A stretch of 64,000 nt of DNA from contig DASZBS010000066.1 of NCBI GenBank assembly GCA_035943995.1, positions 33,482 to 97,481 on the forward strand, written 5' to 3'. A program made the translations under genes and the position numbers. The stretch is from Vulcanimicrobium sp035943995. GTDB lineage: Bacteria; Vulcanimicrobiota; Vulcanimicrobiia; Vulcanimicrobiales; Vulcanimicrobiaceae. This document shows positions 52,257 to 61,298 of this stretch, piece by piece; the first letter of the stretch is position 1, and each line of letters begins with the position of its first letter. Below the pieces are notes generated by a model. The model did not search any database. It worked only from the letters and a program-made list of their open reading frames with translations, and had not been told where the DNA came from.

Positions 52257-53375
52257 ATGGAGACGATGGCGGGGCGCGGCGACTTGCGCCGGTACAGCCG
52301 GCATCTCTTGATCCCGGAGGTCGGGCTCGCGGGGCAGGAACGGCTGGCGCGCGCGCGCGTGCTGGTGATCGGCGCCGGCGGCCTGGGCTCGCCGGTGCTC
52401 GCATATCTCGCGGCCGCGGGCGTCGGGCGCATCGTCGTGGTCGACGACGACACGGTCGACGTGACGAACCTCCAGCGCCAGATCCTGTACGACACCGCCG
52501 ACGTCGGCGCGCCGAAGGCGCACCGCGCGGCCGAGCGTTTGCGCGCGCTCAACCCGCAGATCGCGATCGACGCGCTCGCGACGCGCTTCGACGCGAGCAA
52601 CGCGCGCGAGCTCGTGCGGCTCGTCGATGTCGTCGTCGACGGCAGCGACACGTTCTCCACGCGCTATCTCGTCAACGACGCGTGCGTGCTCGAAGGTAAG
52701 CCCGACGTGCACGGTGCGATCTTTCGCTTCGACGGACAGCTCTCGGTGTTCGGCGCGCCCGGCGGCCCGTGCTATCGCTGTCTGTATCCCGAACCGCCGC
52801 CGGAGCATCTCGTGCCGTCGTGCAGCGAGGGCGGCGTGCTCGGCGTGCTGGCGGGGATGGTCGGGTCGTTCCAAGCCAACGAGACGATCAAGCAGATCCT
52901 GGGCATCGGCACGCCGATGGTCGGGCGCTTGCTGCTCATCGACGCGCTCGATGCGCGCGTGCGCGACGTGCGCATCGCGCGCGATCCCGAGTGCCCGCTG
53001 TGCGGCGACGCGCCGACGATCACCGAGGTCGGCAGCATCCCCGACCGCACGGCCCCACCGAGCACCGTGCCCGAGCTCGGCCTCGACGCGCTCGACGACG
53101 CGCTCGGCGCCGGAGCGCTGCTGCTCGACGTGCGCGACCTCCACGAGCGCGCGCTCGGCGACGTCCCGGGTGCGATCTCGATCCCGGCGACCGTGCTCGA
53201 AGCGCGGATGCACGAGCTCGACACCGCCAAGACGTACGTCGTCGCCTGCCGCGTCGGCACGAAGTCGCGCTGGGCGGCCGAGCGCCTCAAGGAGGCGGGC
53301 TTCGGTAGGGTCTATCACTTGCGCGATGGTCTTCTCGCGCTCGCAGCCCGTGACGCGGCGTTCGATTTGTTCTAA
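52257..53375 (+). CDS. moeB: MoeB/ThiF adenylyltransferase fused to rhodanese (MoeZ/MOCS3-like)
   Basis: 372 residues. ThiF-like domain at 8-250: RYSRHLLIPEVG, nucleotide loop GAGGLGSPVLAYLAAAGVG, zinc pairs CYRC and CPLC. The rhodanese domain at ~275-370 holds the persulfide Cys in VVACRVGTKSRWAAERL. It activates MoaD's C-terminus as an adenylate and hands over sulfur, doing both steps in one protein. Confidence 0.93.
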   Translation: METMAGRGDLRRYSRHLLIPEVGLAGQERLARARVLVIGAGGLGSPVLAYLAAAGVGRIVVVDDDTVDVTNLQRQILYDTADVGAPKAHRAAERLRALNPQIAIDALATRFDASNARELVRLVDVVVDGSDTFSTRYLVNDACVLEGKPDVHGAIFRFDGQLSVFGAPGGPCYRCLYPEPPPEHLVPSCSEGGVLGVLAGMVGSFQANETIKQILGIGTPMVGRLLLIDALDARVRDVRIARDPECPLCGDAPTITEVGSIPDRTAPPSTVPELGLDALDDALGAGALLLDVRDLHERALGDVPGAISIPATVLEARMHELDTAKTYVVACRVGTKSRWAAERLKEAGFGRVYHLRDGLLALAARDAAFDLF

Positions 53376-54531
53376 GGCCGCCCTCGCAGCGGCGCTCGCC
53401 GCCGCCGCGTTCGTGCTGCTGCCGGCGCCCGCGCGGGCCGACGACCGCGACGCGCTCGAACGCGGGCGAGCGGCGGGCCGCAGCCTGTTGGTGCTGCGCG
53501 ACCCGCGCGTGTGCGGCATCGCGCTCTTGCACGCGCGCTGCCGCGCCGACGCGGAAGCGTTTCTGCAGAAGCACGGCGGCACCGACGCCGATTACAAGAA
53601 CGTCCCGGCGGCCGGGCCGCATCCGGCGACCGGCCTGCGCGCGTACGTGAACGACGGCGACCGCGACGCGTTCGACCCCGCGCTCGGCTGGTACAACAAC
53701 ACGCAGAGCACCGAGCCGATGTGGGCCGACGACGCGCGCGCGGCCGCGCTCTTCGACGCGGGCGTCGAGGACGTGTTCCTGCCGGCGGCGACGAGCGGGC
53801 TCACGGAACGGCTCAGCTGGGGCCCGGTGTTCGATCTCGTGCGGCACTCGGCGCGCATCCCGGCGGGCGCGCTCCCGCTCGACATCGCTCCGATCCGCAG
53901 CGTCACACGCCCGTCGGGCGTCGTCGAGTTTCCGTCCGCCATGCCGCAGTTCGTGCACGACCTCGTCACGGCAGTGGACGCGACGGCGCCGCCGCCGCCG
54001 CTCGCCACGCTCGCGTACACCGACGACGTCGCAGGCGACGCGGCGCTAGGCGTCGCCGCCGCGACGGTTCGCGAGCTCGCGCAGAGCCGAATGTGGCTCG
54101 CCCAAGCAGACGCGCAACGCTTCGTCGACGCGTACGCCGCGCGGTTGCGCGCGATCGCCCCCGACCGTGCGCGCGACGTCGCCGACCTGCGCGCGAAGCT
54201 GCGCGGTGACGCGAGCTTCGATGCGAGCGCCGCGCAAGCCGTGCATACGCGTTTGCTCGGTGCGATCATCGGCGGCGCGACGCCACGTGGTCAGCGCGCG
54301 TCGATCGCGCTCGCCGCAGCGCAGATCTCCTACAACGCGAACGTGCTGCGCGACGCAACGACGGCAACCGCGCTGCTGAACGTGCTCGCGACCGCCGGCG
54401 ACCTCGACGCGGTCCCGGGTTTCGCGAGCGCGCGCGCCGAAGCGGCGACGACGGCGCCTGCCGATTGGACCGCGCAGTACAAGCTCGGGCTGCGGCTCGT
54501 CGATCTCCTCACGAAGGGCGGCTCCAACTGA
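53326..54531 (+). CDS. Secreted hypothetical protein
   Basis: 401 residues; the ATG at 53326 overlaps the end of moeB by 50 bases. Signal peptide with core LAAALAAAAFVLLPAPARA. Mature part is helical with conserved-looking GWYNNTQSTEPMWADDARAA and ISYNANVLRDATTATALL. Family not recognised. It ends in TGA overlapping the start of rfbC. Confidence 0.65.
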   Translation: MVFSRSQPVTRRSICSKAALAAALAAAAFVLLPAPARADDRDALERGRAAGRSLLVLRDPRVCGIALLHARCRADAEAFLQKHGGTDADYKNVPAAGPHPATGLRAYVNDGDRDAFDPALGWYNNTQSTEPMWADDARAAALFDAGVEDVFLPAATSGLTERLSWGPVFDLVRHSARIPAGALPLDIAPIRSVTRPSGVVEFPSAMPQFVHDLVTAVDATAPPPPLATLAYTDDVAGDAALGVAAATVRELAQSRMWLAQADAQRFVDAYAARLRAIAPDRARDVADLRAKLRGDASFDASAAQAVHTRLLGAIIGGATPRGQRASIALAAAQISYNANVLRDATTATALLNVLATAGDLDAVPGFASARAEAATTAPADWTAQYKLGLRLVDLLTKGGSN

Positions 54532-55055
54532 TCCAGGTTTTCCCGACGACGTTCGCCGAGGCGCGCGTGTTCGTCCCCGACGTGTACGAGGACGATCGCG
54601 GTTTCTTCAAGGAGACGTGGTCGGATCCGAAGTACGCCGCGCTCGGGCTCGACCTGCGCTTCGCGCAAGACTCGTCCTCGCGGTCGGCGCGCAACGTGAT
54701 CCGCGGGCTGCACTACGACTTTCGCATGGCGAAGCTCGTGCAGTGCCTGTACGGCCGCATCTGGGACGTCATCGTCGATCTGCGCCGCGAGTCGCCGACG
54801 TACTTGCAGTGGGAAGGCTTCGAGCTGACCGATCGCAACCACAAGCAGCTGTTCGTCCCGGCAGGTTTCGGCCACGGTTTCCTCGCGCTCGACGACGACG
54901 CGATCGTGTACTACAAGAACAGCGTGCCGTACGATCCGAAGGCCGAGGGCGCGGTGAGCTGGCGCAACCCGCGGATCGGCGTGCGATGGCCGCTCGACGG
55001 CGAGCCGCGCTTGTCGGCGAAGGACGCCGCCGTGCCGCTGGACTTTCTGCCATGA
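54528..55055 (+). CDS. rfbC: dTDP-4-dehydrorhamnose 3,5-epimerase
   Basis: About 175 residues. RmlC cupin: FVPDVYEDDRGFFKETWSD, catalytic His in VIRGLHYDF, QLFVPAGFGHGFLALDDDA and Tyr in YYKNSVPYDP. It makes dTDP-L-rhamnose precursor for surface polysaccharide. The best start is a CTG that overlaps the upstream stop (CTGA); the only other candidate is a TTG 21 codons earlier. No other rml genes are here. Confidence 0.9.
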   Translation: MIQVFPTTFAEARVFVPDVYEDDRGFFKETWSDPKYAALGLDLRFAQDSSSRSARNVIRGLHYDFRMAKLVQCLYGRIWDVIVDLRRESPTYLQWEGFELTDRNHKQLFVPAGFGHGFLALDDDAIVYYKNSVPYDPKAEGAVSWRNPRIGVRWPLDGEPRLSAKDAAVPLDFLP

Positions 55056-55071
55056 CGGAGTCACGCTCCGC

Positions 55072-55920
55072 GTGATCGCGCGCGCGTTCGGACCGACCGG
55101 CCGCGACGTGCCGATCATCGGCCAGGGGACGTGGAACGTGCCCACCCGCGGCGCGCGCGCCGAGGAAGCGAAACGCGCGCTGCGGCGCGGCGTGGAGCTG
55201 GGGATGGTGCATGTCGACACCGCGGAGATGTACGGCGACGGCGCGGCGGAGCGGCTCGTCGGCGAGGCGATCGCGGGCCTGCCGCGCGAGCAGCTGTTCC
55301 TCGTCTCGAAAGTGCTGCCGTCGAATGCGTCGTACGACGGCACGATTCGTGCGTGCGAAGCGTCGCTCAAACGGATGCGCGTCGACTATCTCGACTGCTA
55401 CCTGCTGCACTGGCGCGGGAGCACGCCGGTCGGCGAGACGATGCGCGCGCTGGAGAAGCTCGTGCGCGACGGCAAGACGCGCGCGCTCGGCGTCAGCAAC
55501 TTCGAGGTCGCCGACTTGGAAGAAGCGCGCGTCGCGCTGGAGACCGAGCGGATCGCGTGCAACCAAGTGCTCTACCACCTGGGCGAGCGCACCGTTGAAA
55601 CGCACGAGGCGCCGTACTGCCGCGAGCACGACATCGCGATCGTCGGCTACACGCCGTTCGGGCGCGGCGACTGGGCCGACCGCCCCGGCGCGCGCGTCCT
55701 CGGGGAGATCGCGCGCAAGCACGGCGCGACGCCGCATCGAGTCATCCTCGCCTTCCTGACGCGCGAGCCGATCAACTTCGCCATCCCGAAGTCGTCGGCG
55801 ATCGAGCACGTCGAGGAGAACGCGGGTGCCGGCGACCTGCGCCTCGACGCCGCCGACATCGCGGCGATCGACGAAGCATTTCCGGTCAAACGCCGTCGTG
55901 GAGGCTTGCCGACGCTCTAG
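55072..55920 (+). CDS. Aldo/keto reductase
   Basis: 282 residues, GTG start. The catalytic tetrad is visible: Asp and Tyr in VDTAEMYGDGAAE, Lys in LVSKVLPSN and His in CYLLHWRG; NADPH-binding GVSNFEVADL and AIPKSSAIEHVEENAG near the end. Reduces aldehydes or ketones with NADPH. It overlaps queG by 23 bases. Confidence 0.93.
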   Translation: MIARAFGPTGRDVPIIGQGTWNVPTRGARAEEAKRALRRGVELGMVHVDTAEMYGDGAAERLVGEAIAGLPREQLFLVSKVLPSNASYDGTIRACEASLKRMRVDYLDCYLLHWRGSTPVGETMRALEKLVRDGKTRALGVSNFEVADLEEARVALETERIACNQVLYHLGERTVETHEAPYCREHDIAIVGYTPFGRGDWADRPGARVLGEIARKHGATPHRVILAFLTREPINFAIPKSSAIEHVEENAGAGDLRLDAADIAAIDEAFPVKRRRGGLPTL

Positions 55921-57076
55921 CGCCGCGGAGCTCGCCGCGGCGGTAAAATCGATCGCGTGCGCGTGCGGCGCCGGCGCGGTGCGCATCGCCGGCGCCGGCG
56001 CGGACGCGGAGACGCGCGCGCGGATGCATGCTTCGATCGTTCGCGGCGACGTCGCGACGTGGCCGTACGACGGTGCGTATGCCGACGCTGCGAGCGACCC
56101 GGCGACGCTGCTGCCGGGCGCGCGCAGCGTCGTGTGCATCGCGGTGCCGTACGCGACGCCGGTGCCGCGCGAGCGGCGCGGTCGCGGCCGCGTGTCGGCG
56201 TATGCGTGGTCGGCGGACTACCACGGGCGCATGCAGGCGCTGTTGCACGAGATCGCCGCGCGCATCGACGCGCTCGCCCGCGCGACGCACGGGGACGCGC
56301 CGGCGACACGCGTCGCGTGCGATACCGCACCGCTCGCCGAGCGCGCGTTCGCCGCGCGCGCCGGGCTGGGCTGGATCGGCAAGCACACGAGCCTCATCGT
56401 GAAGGGGCTCGGTTCGGCGGTGTTCCTCGGCGAGATCGTCACGACGCTCCAGCTCGAGCCGGATCCGCCGCTGCGCACGTCGTGCGGCGCGTGCACGCGC
56501 TGCGTCGACGTCTGCCCGACCGGCGCGCTGCGCGGCGACTACACGATGGACGCGACCCGCTGCATCAGCGATCTCACCCAGCGCCGCGACCCGATCCCGC
56601 GCGCGCTGCGCCCGCTGGTCGGCACGTGGGTGTGGGGCTGCGACCTCTGCAACGACGCCTGCCCGCCGAGCGTGCGCGCCGGCCGCGCCGGCGATGAGGC
56701 GTCCGCGCCGCTGAACGGCGAGGCGGCCGCGCCCGACCTCCACGCGCTGCTGCGCCTGCGCGGGGCCGCGTTCAAGGCCGTTCGCCGGACGGCCATGGGC
56801 TGGCGAGGCGCGAGCGTGCTGCGCCGCAACGCGGCGGTCGCGCTGGGCAACGGCCTCGACCGCGCCGACGTGCCGGCGCTCGCCGAGGCGCTGCGCGACG
56901 ACGCGAGCCCGCTGGTCCGCGGCCACGCCGCGTGGGCGCTCGGTCGCATCGGTTCGCCCCAGGCGCACGCAGCGCTGCGGTCGGCGGCCGCCCGCGAAAC
57001 CGACCCGGCGGTCGCCGAGGAAGTAGCCGCTGCCCTGGAACCGACGGCACCCGTGGCGGCGTTCAACCTTCCGTAA
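55898..57076 (+). CDS. queG: Epoxyqueuosine reductase QueG
   Basis: 392 residues from a GTG inside the preceding gene. Cobalamin-binding N-terminal domain, GLGWIGKHTSLIVKGLGSAV, two 4Fe-4S sites (CGACTRCVDVCPTGAL and CDLCNDACPP) and C-terminal HEAT-like repeats (LVRGHAAWALGRIGSPQAHA). It performs the last step to queuosine in tRNA. Confidence 0.93.
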   Translation: MEACRRSSAAELAAAVKSIACACGAGAVRIAGAGADAETRARMHASIVRGDVATWPYDGAYADAASDPATLLPGARSVVCIAVPYATPVPRERRGRGRVSAYAWSADYHGRMQALLHEIAARIDALARATHGDAPATRVACDTAPLAERAFAARAGLGWIGKHTSLIVKGLGSAVFLGEIVTTLQLEPDPPLRTSCGACTRCVDVCPTGALRGDYTMDATRCISDLTQRRDPIPRALRPLVGTWVWGCDLCNDACPPSVRAGRAGDEASAPLNGEAAAPDLHALLRLRGAAFKAVRRTAMGWRGASVLRRNAAVALGNGLDRADVPALAEALRDDASPLVRGHAAWALGRIGSPQAHAALRSAAARETDPAVAEEVAAALEPTAPVAAFNLP

Positions 57077-57078
57077 CT

Positions 57079-57723
57079 ATGAAGCCGAACCGCCGTTCTT
57101 TCGCACTCCTGGCCGCAGCCGCGTTCGCCGCGCTGGCCGTCCCGTCGATCCCCGCGTTCGCGCAGGACGACCTGTTCGCGCGCATGCAGCACGTGAACAA
57201 CGGGCTCAACACGTATCAGGCCGACGTCACCGTCGCCATCAAGATGAACACGTTCCCGTACCTCAGCCCGACGCTGGAAGGCAAAGCGTACTACAAGCGC
57301 CCCGACAAGAACGCCGTGCAGTTCCAGTCGGTCCCGGCGCTCGCCGGCCAGCTGAAGAAGGTCGTCGGCCAGATGGAGCCGCCGTCCGACTGGCCCAAGC
57401 TCTACGAGTACACGAAGACCAGCGACGACGGCTCGATCGCGATGTTCAAGCTCGTGCGCAAGAAGAACGGCCGCATCGACCACGTCGACGTGAAGGTCGA
57501 CGACAAGACCGCGACCGTGAGCGAGATGACGTACGTTTACAAAGAGAGCGAAGGCGGTGGCTCGATCAAGTTCGCCAACACGTACGACCAGATCAACGGC
57601 AACTACCTGGTCAAGGCGCAGACGGGCAAGGTGGACATCCCGCATTACAACGCCGACGTGAGCTCGACGTTCGCGAACTACAAGATCAACGTCCCGGTCA
57701 ACGACTCCGTCTTCAAAGACTAG
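57079..57723 (+). CDS. Periplasmic LolA-like / outer-membrane lipoprotein-sorting-type protein
   Basis: 214 residues: signal peptide ending near AFAQ, then a half-open beta-barrel pattern (LFARMQHVNNGLNTYQADVT, GKAYYKRPDKNAVQF, HVDVKVDDKTATVSEMTYVY). It resembles LolA/LolB-fold carriers that shuttle hydrophobic groups across the periplasm. Two bases separate it from queG. Confidence 0.65.
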   Translation: MKPNRRSFALLAAAAFAALAVPSIPAFAQDDLFARMQHVNNGLNTYQADVTVAIKMNTFPYLSPTLEGKAYYKRPDKNAVQFQSVPALAGQLKKVVGQMEPPSDWPKLYEYTKTSDDGSIAMFKLVRKKNGRIDHVDVKVDDKTATVSEMTYVYKESEGGGSIKFANTYDQINGNYLVKAQTGKVDIPHYNADVSSTFANYKINVPVNDSVFKD

Positions 57724-57731
57724 GCCGCCAA

Positions 57732-57801
57732 ATGTCACCCTGAGCCTGTCGAAGGGTGAGCCACGATCGTGGCGCATGCTTCGACAGGCTCAGCATGACA
57801 T
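57732..57801. repeat. Long imperfect hairpin, REP-like, possible terminator
   Basis: Left arm 57732-57754 and right arm 57779-57801 are 23 bases each and pair at 21 positions (core TGAGCCTGTCGAAG / CTTCGACAGGCTCA). The 24-base loop contains CCACGATCGTGG, itself a 6-bp palindrome. It fills the gap before moaA. Related shorter pieces are at 46963 and 39602. Confidence 0.6.
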
Positions 57802-57822
57802 GGGCGGGAACCGTAGGCGGAG

Positions 57823-58836
57823 ATGATCGACCTCATCGAGGCAGTGGCGCAGCCGCTGGTCGACGCCTTCCGGCGCCCGATCACCTACCTGCGCGTCTCG
57901 GTGACCGACCGCTGCAACCTGCGTTGCGTGTACTGCATGCCCGAAGCGGGCCTGCCGTGGATCGCCAAGCCCGACATCCTCAGCTACGAGGAGATCGCGA
58001 GCATCGTGCGCGCCGCAGCGAGCATCGGCGTGCGCAGCATCCGCCTCACCGGCGGCGAGCCGCTGATCCGCCGCGACCTCGACCGGCTCGTCGCGATGAT
58101 CGCCGCGATCCCCGGCATCGACGACATCGCCCTCTCTACCAACGCGCTGCTGCTCGCCGAACAAGCGCCCGCGCTCGCGGCCGCGGGCTTGCGCCGCGTG
58201 AACATCTCGCTCGACACGCTGCACGACGACCGCTTCACCGCGATCGCGCGCCGCCCGGGCCTCGACCGCGTTCTCGCCGGCATCGAAGCGGCGATCGCGG
58301 CCGGCCTGACGCCGGTGAAGATCAACTGCGTCGTGATGCGCGGCGCGAACGACGACGAGCTCGAAGCGTTCGCCGCGCTGACGCGCGAGCGCGCGGTTCA
58401 CATTCGGTTCATCGAAGTGATGCCGGTGACGGACAACGTCGAGCTGCAGCGCGACGCGTGGGTGTCCTCCGACGAGGTGCTCGCGCGCCTAGGCGCGCTC
58501 GGCGAGCTGCGCCCGGTCCCCAACCCGCACGGCAACGGCCCCGCGCGCACGTTCGCGTACGACGGCGCGCCCGGCACGGTCGGCGTCATCTCGCCGCTCG
58601 CGCACGACTACTGCGAGACGTGCAACCGCGTGCGCCTGTCCGCGGACGGCCGCCTGAAGCTTTGCCTCTTCGGCGACAACATGATCGATCTGCGCACCCC
58701 GCTGCGCGGCGGGGGCGGCGAGCCGGCCATCGTCGACATCCTGCGCGCTTCCATGCACGTCAAGCCCGAACGCCACCACCTCGTGCTGGGCGAGACCGCC
58801 TCGATGATGCGCGCCTTCAGCGAAATCGGCGGCTGA
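57823..58836 (+). CDS. moaA: GTP 3',8-cyclase MoaA
   Basis: 337 residues. Radical SAM cluster C31-x3-C35-x2-C38 in TDRCNLRCVYCMP, C-terminal 4Fe-4S ligands in CETCNRVRLSADGRLKLC, and the terminal Gly-Gly. It catalyses the first step of molybdenum cofactor synthesis with GTP. Preceded by the hairpin, so probably a separate transcript from queG. Confidence 0.96.
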   Translation: MIDLIEAVAQPLVDAFRRPITYLRVSVTDRCNLRCVYCMPEAGLPWIAKPDILSYEEIASIVRAAASIGVRSIRLTGGEPLIRRDLDRLVAMIAAIPGIDDIALSTNALLLAEQAPALAAAGLRRVNISLDTLHDDRFTAIARRPGLDRVLAGIEAAIAAGLTPVKINCVVMRGANDDELEAFAALTRERAVHIRFIEVMPVTDNVELQRDAWVSSDEVLARLGALGELRPVPNPHGNGPARTFAYDGAPGTVGVISPLAHDYCETCNRVRLSADGRLKLCLFGDNMIDLRTPLRGGGGEPAIVDILRASMHVKPERHHLVLGETASMMRAFSEIGG

Positions 58837-58843
58837 CCGGCAC

Positions 58844-59332
58844 CTACTCGATAGACTTCCGGAAGAACGCCAGCATCCGGCCCGCTTCCGGCATGATCCG
58901 GAACTCCTCGAACCCCCACGACTTCGCTTGCGCGATCCCGCGGTTGTCGCCCATGCCCAGCAGAAACGTCAGCGTCCGCACGCCGCGCTTGCGCGCGATG
59001 TTTTGCACGTCGGTGATGAGCTGCGTCGCGACGCCGTGCGGCGCGTCGGCGCGCGTGCGCAGCGTCTCGACCATCGCGACGTCGACCCCGTTGGCGGCTT
59101 CGCGGTCGGCGTAGCCCTCCGGAAACTTGAACACGAGCTGCACCGTGCCGAGCAGCCCCGACACGTCTTCGGCGATGAGCACGAGCCGGCGGCCGGCCTT
59201 CTGTTCGGCGAGCCACTTCTGCACGCGCGCCGGCCACGGTTCGCCGCTCGGCGTGGCGCCGCCGACGACGCCTTCCGCGATGAGCCGCTCGGCGTCCCGC
59301 GGCAACGCGTAACGGATGAAGACGCGGCTCAC
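58844..59332 (-). CDS. GNAT acetyltransferase
   Basis: 162 residues, GTG start. Motifs: RRLVLIAEDVSGLLGTVQLV, VAMVETLRTRADAPHGVATQ (acetyl-CoA loop, R-x2-G-x-A variant) and LTFLLGMGDNRGIAQAKSWG. An N-acetyltransferase of unknown substrate; convergent with moaA. Confidence 0.82.
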   Translation of the reverse strand: MSRVFIRYALPRDAERLIAEGVVGGATPSGEPWPARVQKWLAEQKAGRRLVLIAEDVSGLLGTVQLVFKFPEGYADREAANGVDVAMVETLRTRADAPHGVATQLITDVQNIARKRGVRTLTFLLGMGDNRGIAQAKSWGFEEFRIMPEAGRMLAFFRKSIE

Positions 59333-59426
59333 GCCGTTCGTCTACGCAGCGCGGAGGGCGAACTCCCGTCGGCGCGTGAACGATTCGCACGTGGATACCA
59401 AGCCGAGCGCCCGCAACCGAGCCGTC

Positions 59427-59828
59427 ATGTTGTCGAAGCCGCTCGCACGTTTCGCGGCCGGCGCGCTTGCCGTGCTCGTCGCGGCCGGATGCGCGAAAGG
59501 CGGCGACCGCTCGTCGTCGACGGCGCCCGTCGCGCCGGCCGCGACCTCCGCCGGCGCGGCGACGGCGGCGAGCAAGTTGTCCGGCGCGGCGCAGGGCGAC
59601 GCGGCGCACGGCAAGACGATCTTCATCGCCAGCTGTGCCGCGTGCCACGGGCAGACGGGCGCCCAAGGCACCGCCGGCCCGTCGCTCAAGAACGAGAAGA
59701 GCCGCAAGAACTACGCGCAGACCGTCGCGTGGATCAAAGAGCCGCTGTCGCCGATGCCCAAGCTCTATCCCGATTCGCTCAGCGCCAAAGACGTCGCCGA
59801 CGTCGCCGCGTTCGTCCAAACACTATAA
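59427..59828 (+). CDS. Lipoprotein cytochrome c
   Basis: 133 residues. Lipobox VAAGC with Cys22, an Ala-rich linker, then one class I cytochrome c domain with CAACH and the axial Met in PLSPMPKLYPDS. Periplasmic one-haem electron carrier tethered to a membrane. Its stop lies 24 bases before the photolyase start. Confidence 0.9.
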   Translation: MLSKPLARFAAGALAVLVAAGCAKGGDRSSSTAPVAPAATSAGAATAASKLSGAAQGDAAHGKTIFIASCAACHGQTGAQGTAGPSLKNEKSRKNYAQTVAWIKEPLSPMPKLYPDSLSAKDVADVAAFVQTL

Positions 59829-59852
59829 GGCTAGGACAGGGGCGGAGCGGCA

Positions 59853-61298
59853 GTGAACGCCGCCCTGGACGTGGCCCGGGCAGTGTTCGCTTTTTCGAGG
59901 GATCTGCGCCTGAGCGATCACGCCGGGCTGGCCGCCGCCGCACGCCACGGCGACATCGTGGCGGTCCACGTCGTCGACAGCGTCTCGCTGACGCGCCTGC
60001 GCCGCTCGCCGCGCCGTGCGGCGTACTATTGCGCCGCCGTGCGCGCGCTCGACGCGGCGCTGCGCGCGCGCGGCAGCGCGCTGATCGTGCGGCGCGGCAA
60101 TCCGGGGCAAGCGCTGCGGGCGCTCGCCCGCGCCGTCGGCGCGAACGTCGTGGGCTGGAGCTGCGGCTACGACGCGAAGAGCATCCGCCGCGACCGCGAC
60201 CTGCAATCGACGCTCGAAGAAGCGGGCTTGCGCGCACTGCCGGTCCACGACGCGCCCGCCGTCCCACCCGAAGACGCCGCCGCCGGCCACCATCGCGGCG
60301 AGGGCTACCGCGCGTTCGTTCCGTACCATGCGCGCTGGCGCACGCTGGTCCCCGTCGACGACGCCGGCAGCGCGACGTTCGCCGCGGTCGACATCGCGAG
60401 CGAACCGCTGCCGATCCCCGAAGAGTTCGGCTCGCAGGCGCACGCCGACGGCGCAGCCGGTGAGGACGAGGCGCGCGCCCGGCTGAACGCGTTCCTCGCC
60501 GGACCGGCGCTGCAGTACGGCGTCGCGCGCAACGTGCCGGCTGCGGGCGAGACGTCGCGGCTCGCCGCGGCGCTGTCGTTCGGCACGATCGCCGCACGGG
60601 AGGTCGTGCGCGCGGCGTGCGCGCGCGCCGCCGACCCGTTCTTGCTCGTCGAAGAGCGCACGTCGCTCAAGCTCTACCTGCGCTCGCTCGCGCAGCGCGA
60701 CTTCTTCTTGCAGCTCGGGTGGTATCACGAGTCCGCGGGCGAGGAGCCGCTGCAAGAGAAGATGCGCGGCTTCGCGTTCGCGCGCGCGCACCGCCATCTC
60801 GACACGTGGCGCAGCGGCCGCACCGGCTTTCCGCTCGTCGACGCCGGCATTCGCGAGCTGCGCGCGACGGGCTGGATGCACCCGCGCGTGCGCGCGATCG
60901 CCGCGTCGTTCTTGTGCTTCGATCTCGGCGTCGACTGGCGCATCGGGCGCGACGAGTGGGACCGGTATCTCATCGAAGACGATCCCGCGCTCGCGGCCGG
61001 CAACTGGCAGTGGATCGCCGGCGTCGGTGCCGATCTCGCCGCGTACCCGCGCATCTACAACCCGCTCAAACAGGCGCGCCGGTTCGACCCGTCCGCGCAC
61101 TACGTGCGCCGCTGGATCCCGGAGCTGGCCGGCCTGCCGGATTCCGCGCTGCTCGACCTCGTCGTGACGCACCCCGAGCCGCAGCTCGAATTGCCGCTGT
61201 TCGCCGGCCACGGTTACCCCGCGCCGGTCGTCGACCACGAAACCGTCGCGCGCGCGTTCTTGGAGCGGTACGCCCGCGAGGTCCGTGCGCCGGCCTGA
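59853..61298 (+). CDS. phrB: Deoxyribodipyrimidine photolyase / cryptochrome
   Basis: 481 residues, GTG start with GGCGGAG upstream. N-terminal Rossmann domain (FAFSRDLRLSDHAGLAAAAR), FAD-binding domain with ETSRLAAALSFGTIAAREVV, TGFPLVDAGIRELRATGWMH, VRAIAASFLCFDLGVDWRIG and AAGNWQWIAGVGADLAAYPR. The Trp-rich electron path and active-site residues look conserved. Repairs UV cyclobutane dimers with blue light. Confidence 0.94.
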   Translation: MNAALDVARAVFAFSRDLRLSDHAGLAAAARHGDIVAVHVVDSVSLTRLRRSPRRAAYYCAAVRALDAALRARGSALIVRRGNPGQALRALARAVGANVVGWSCGYDAKSIRRDRDLQSTLEEAGLRALPVHDAPAVPPEDAAAGHHRGEGYRAFVPYHARWRTLVPVDDAGSATFAAVDIASEPLPIPEEFGSQAHADGAAGEDEARARLNAFLAGPALQYGVARNVPAAGETSRLAAALSFGTIAAREVVRAACARAADPFLLVEERTSLKLYLRSLAQRDFFLQLGWYHESAGEEPLQEKMRGFAFARAHRHLDTWRSGRTGFPLVDAGIRELRATGWMHPRVRAIAASFLCFDLGVDWRIGRDEWDRYLIEDDPALAAGNWQWIAGVGADLAAYPRIYNPLKQARRFDPSAHYVRRWIPELAGLPDSALLDLVVTHPEPQLELPLFAGHGYPAPVVDHETVARAFLERYAREVRAPA

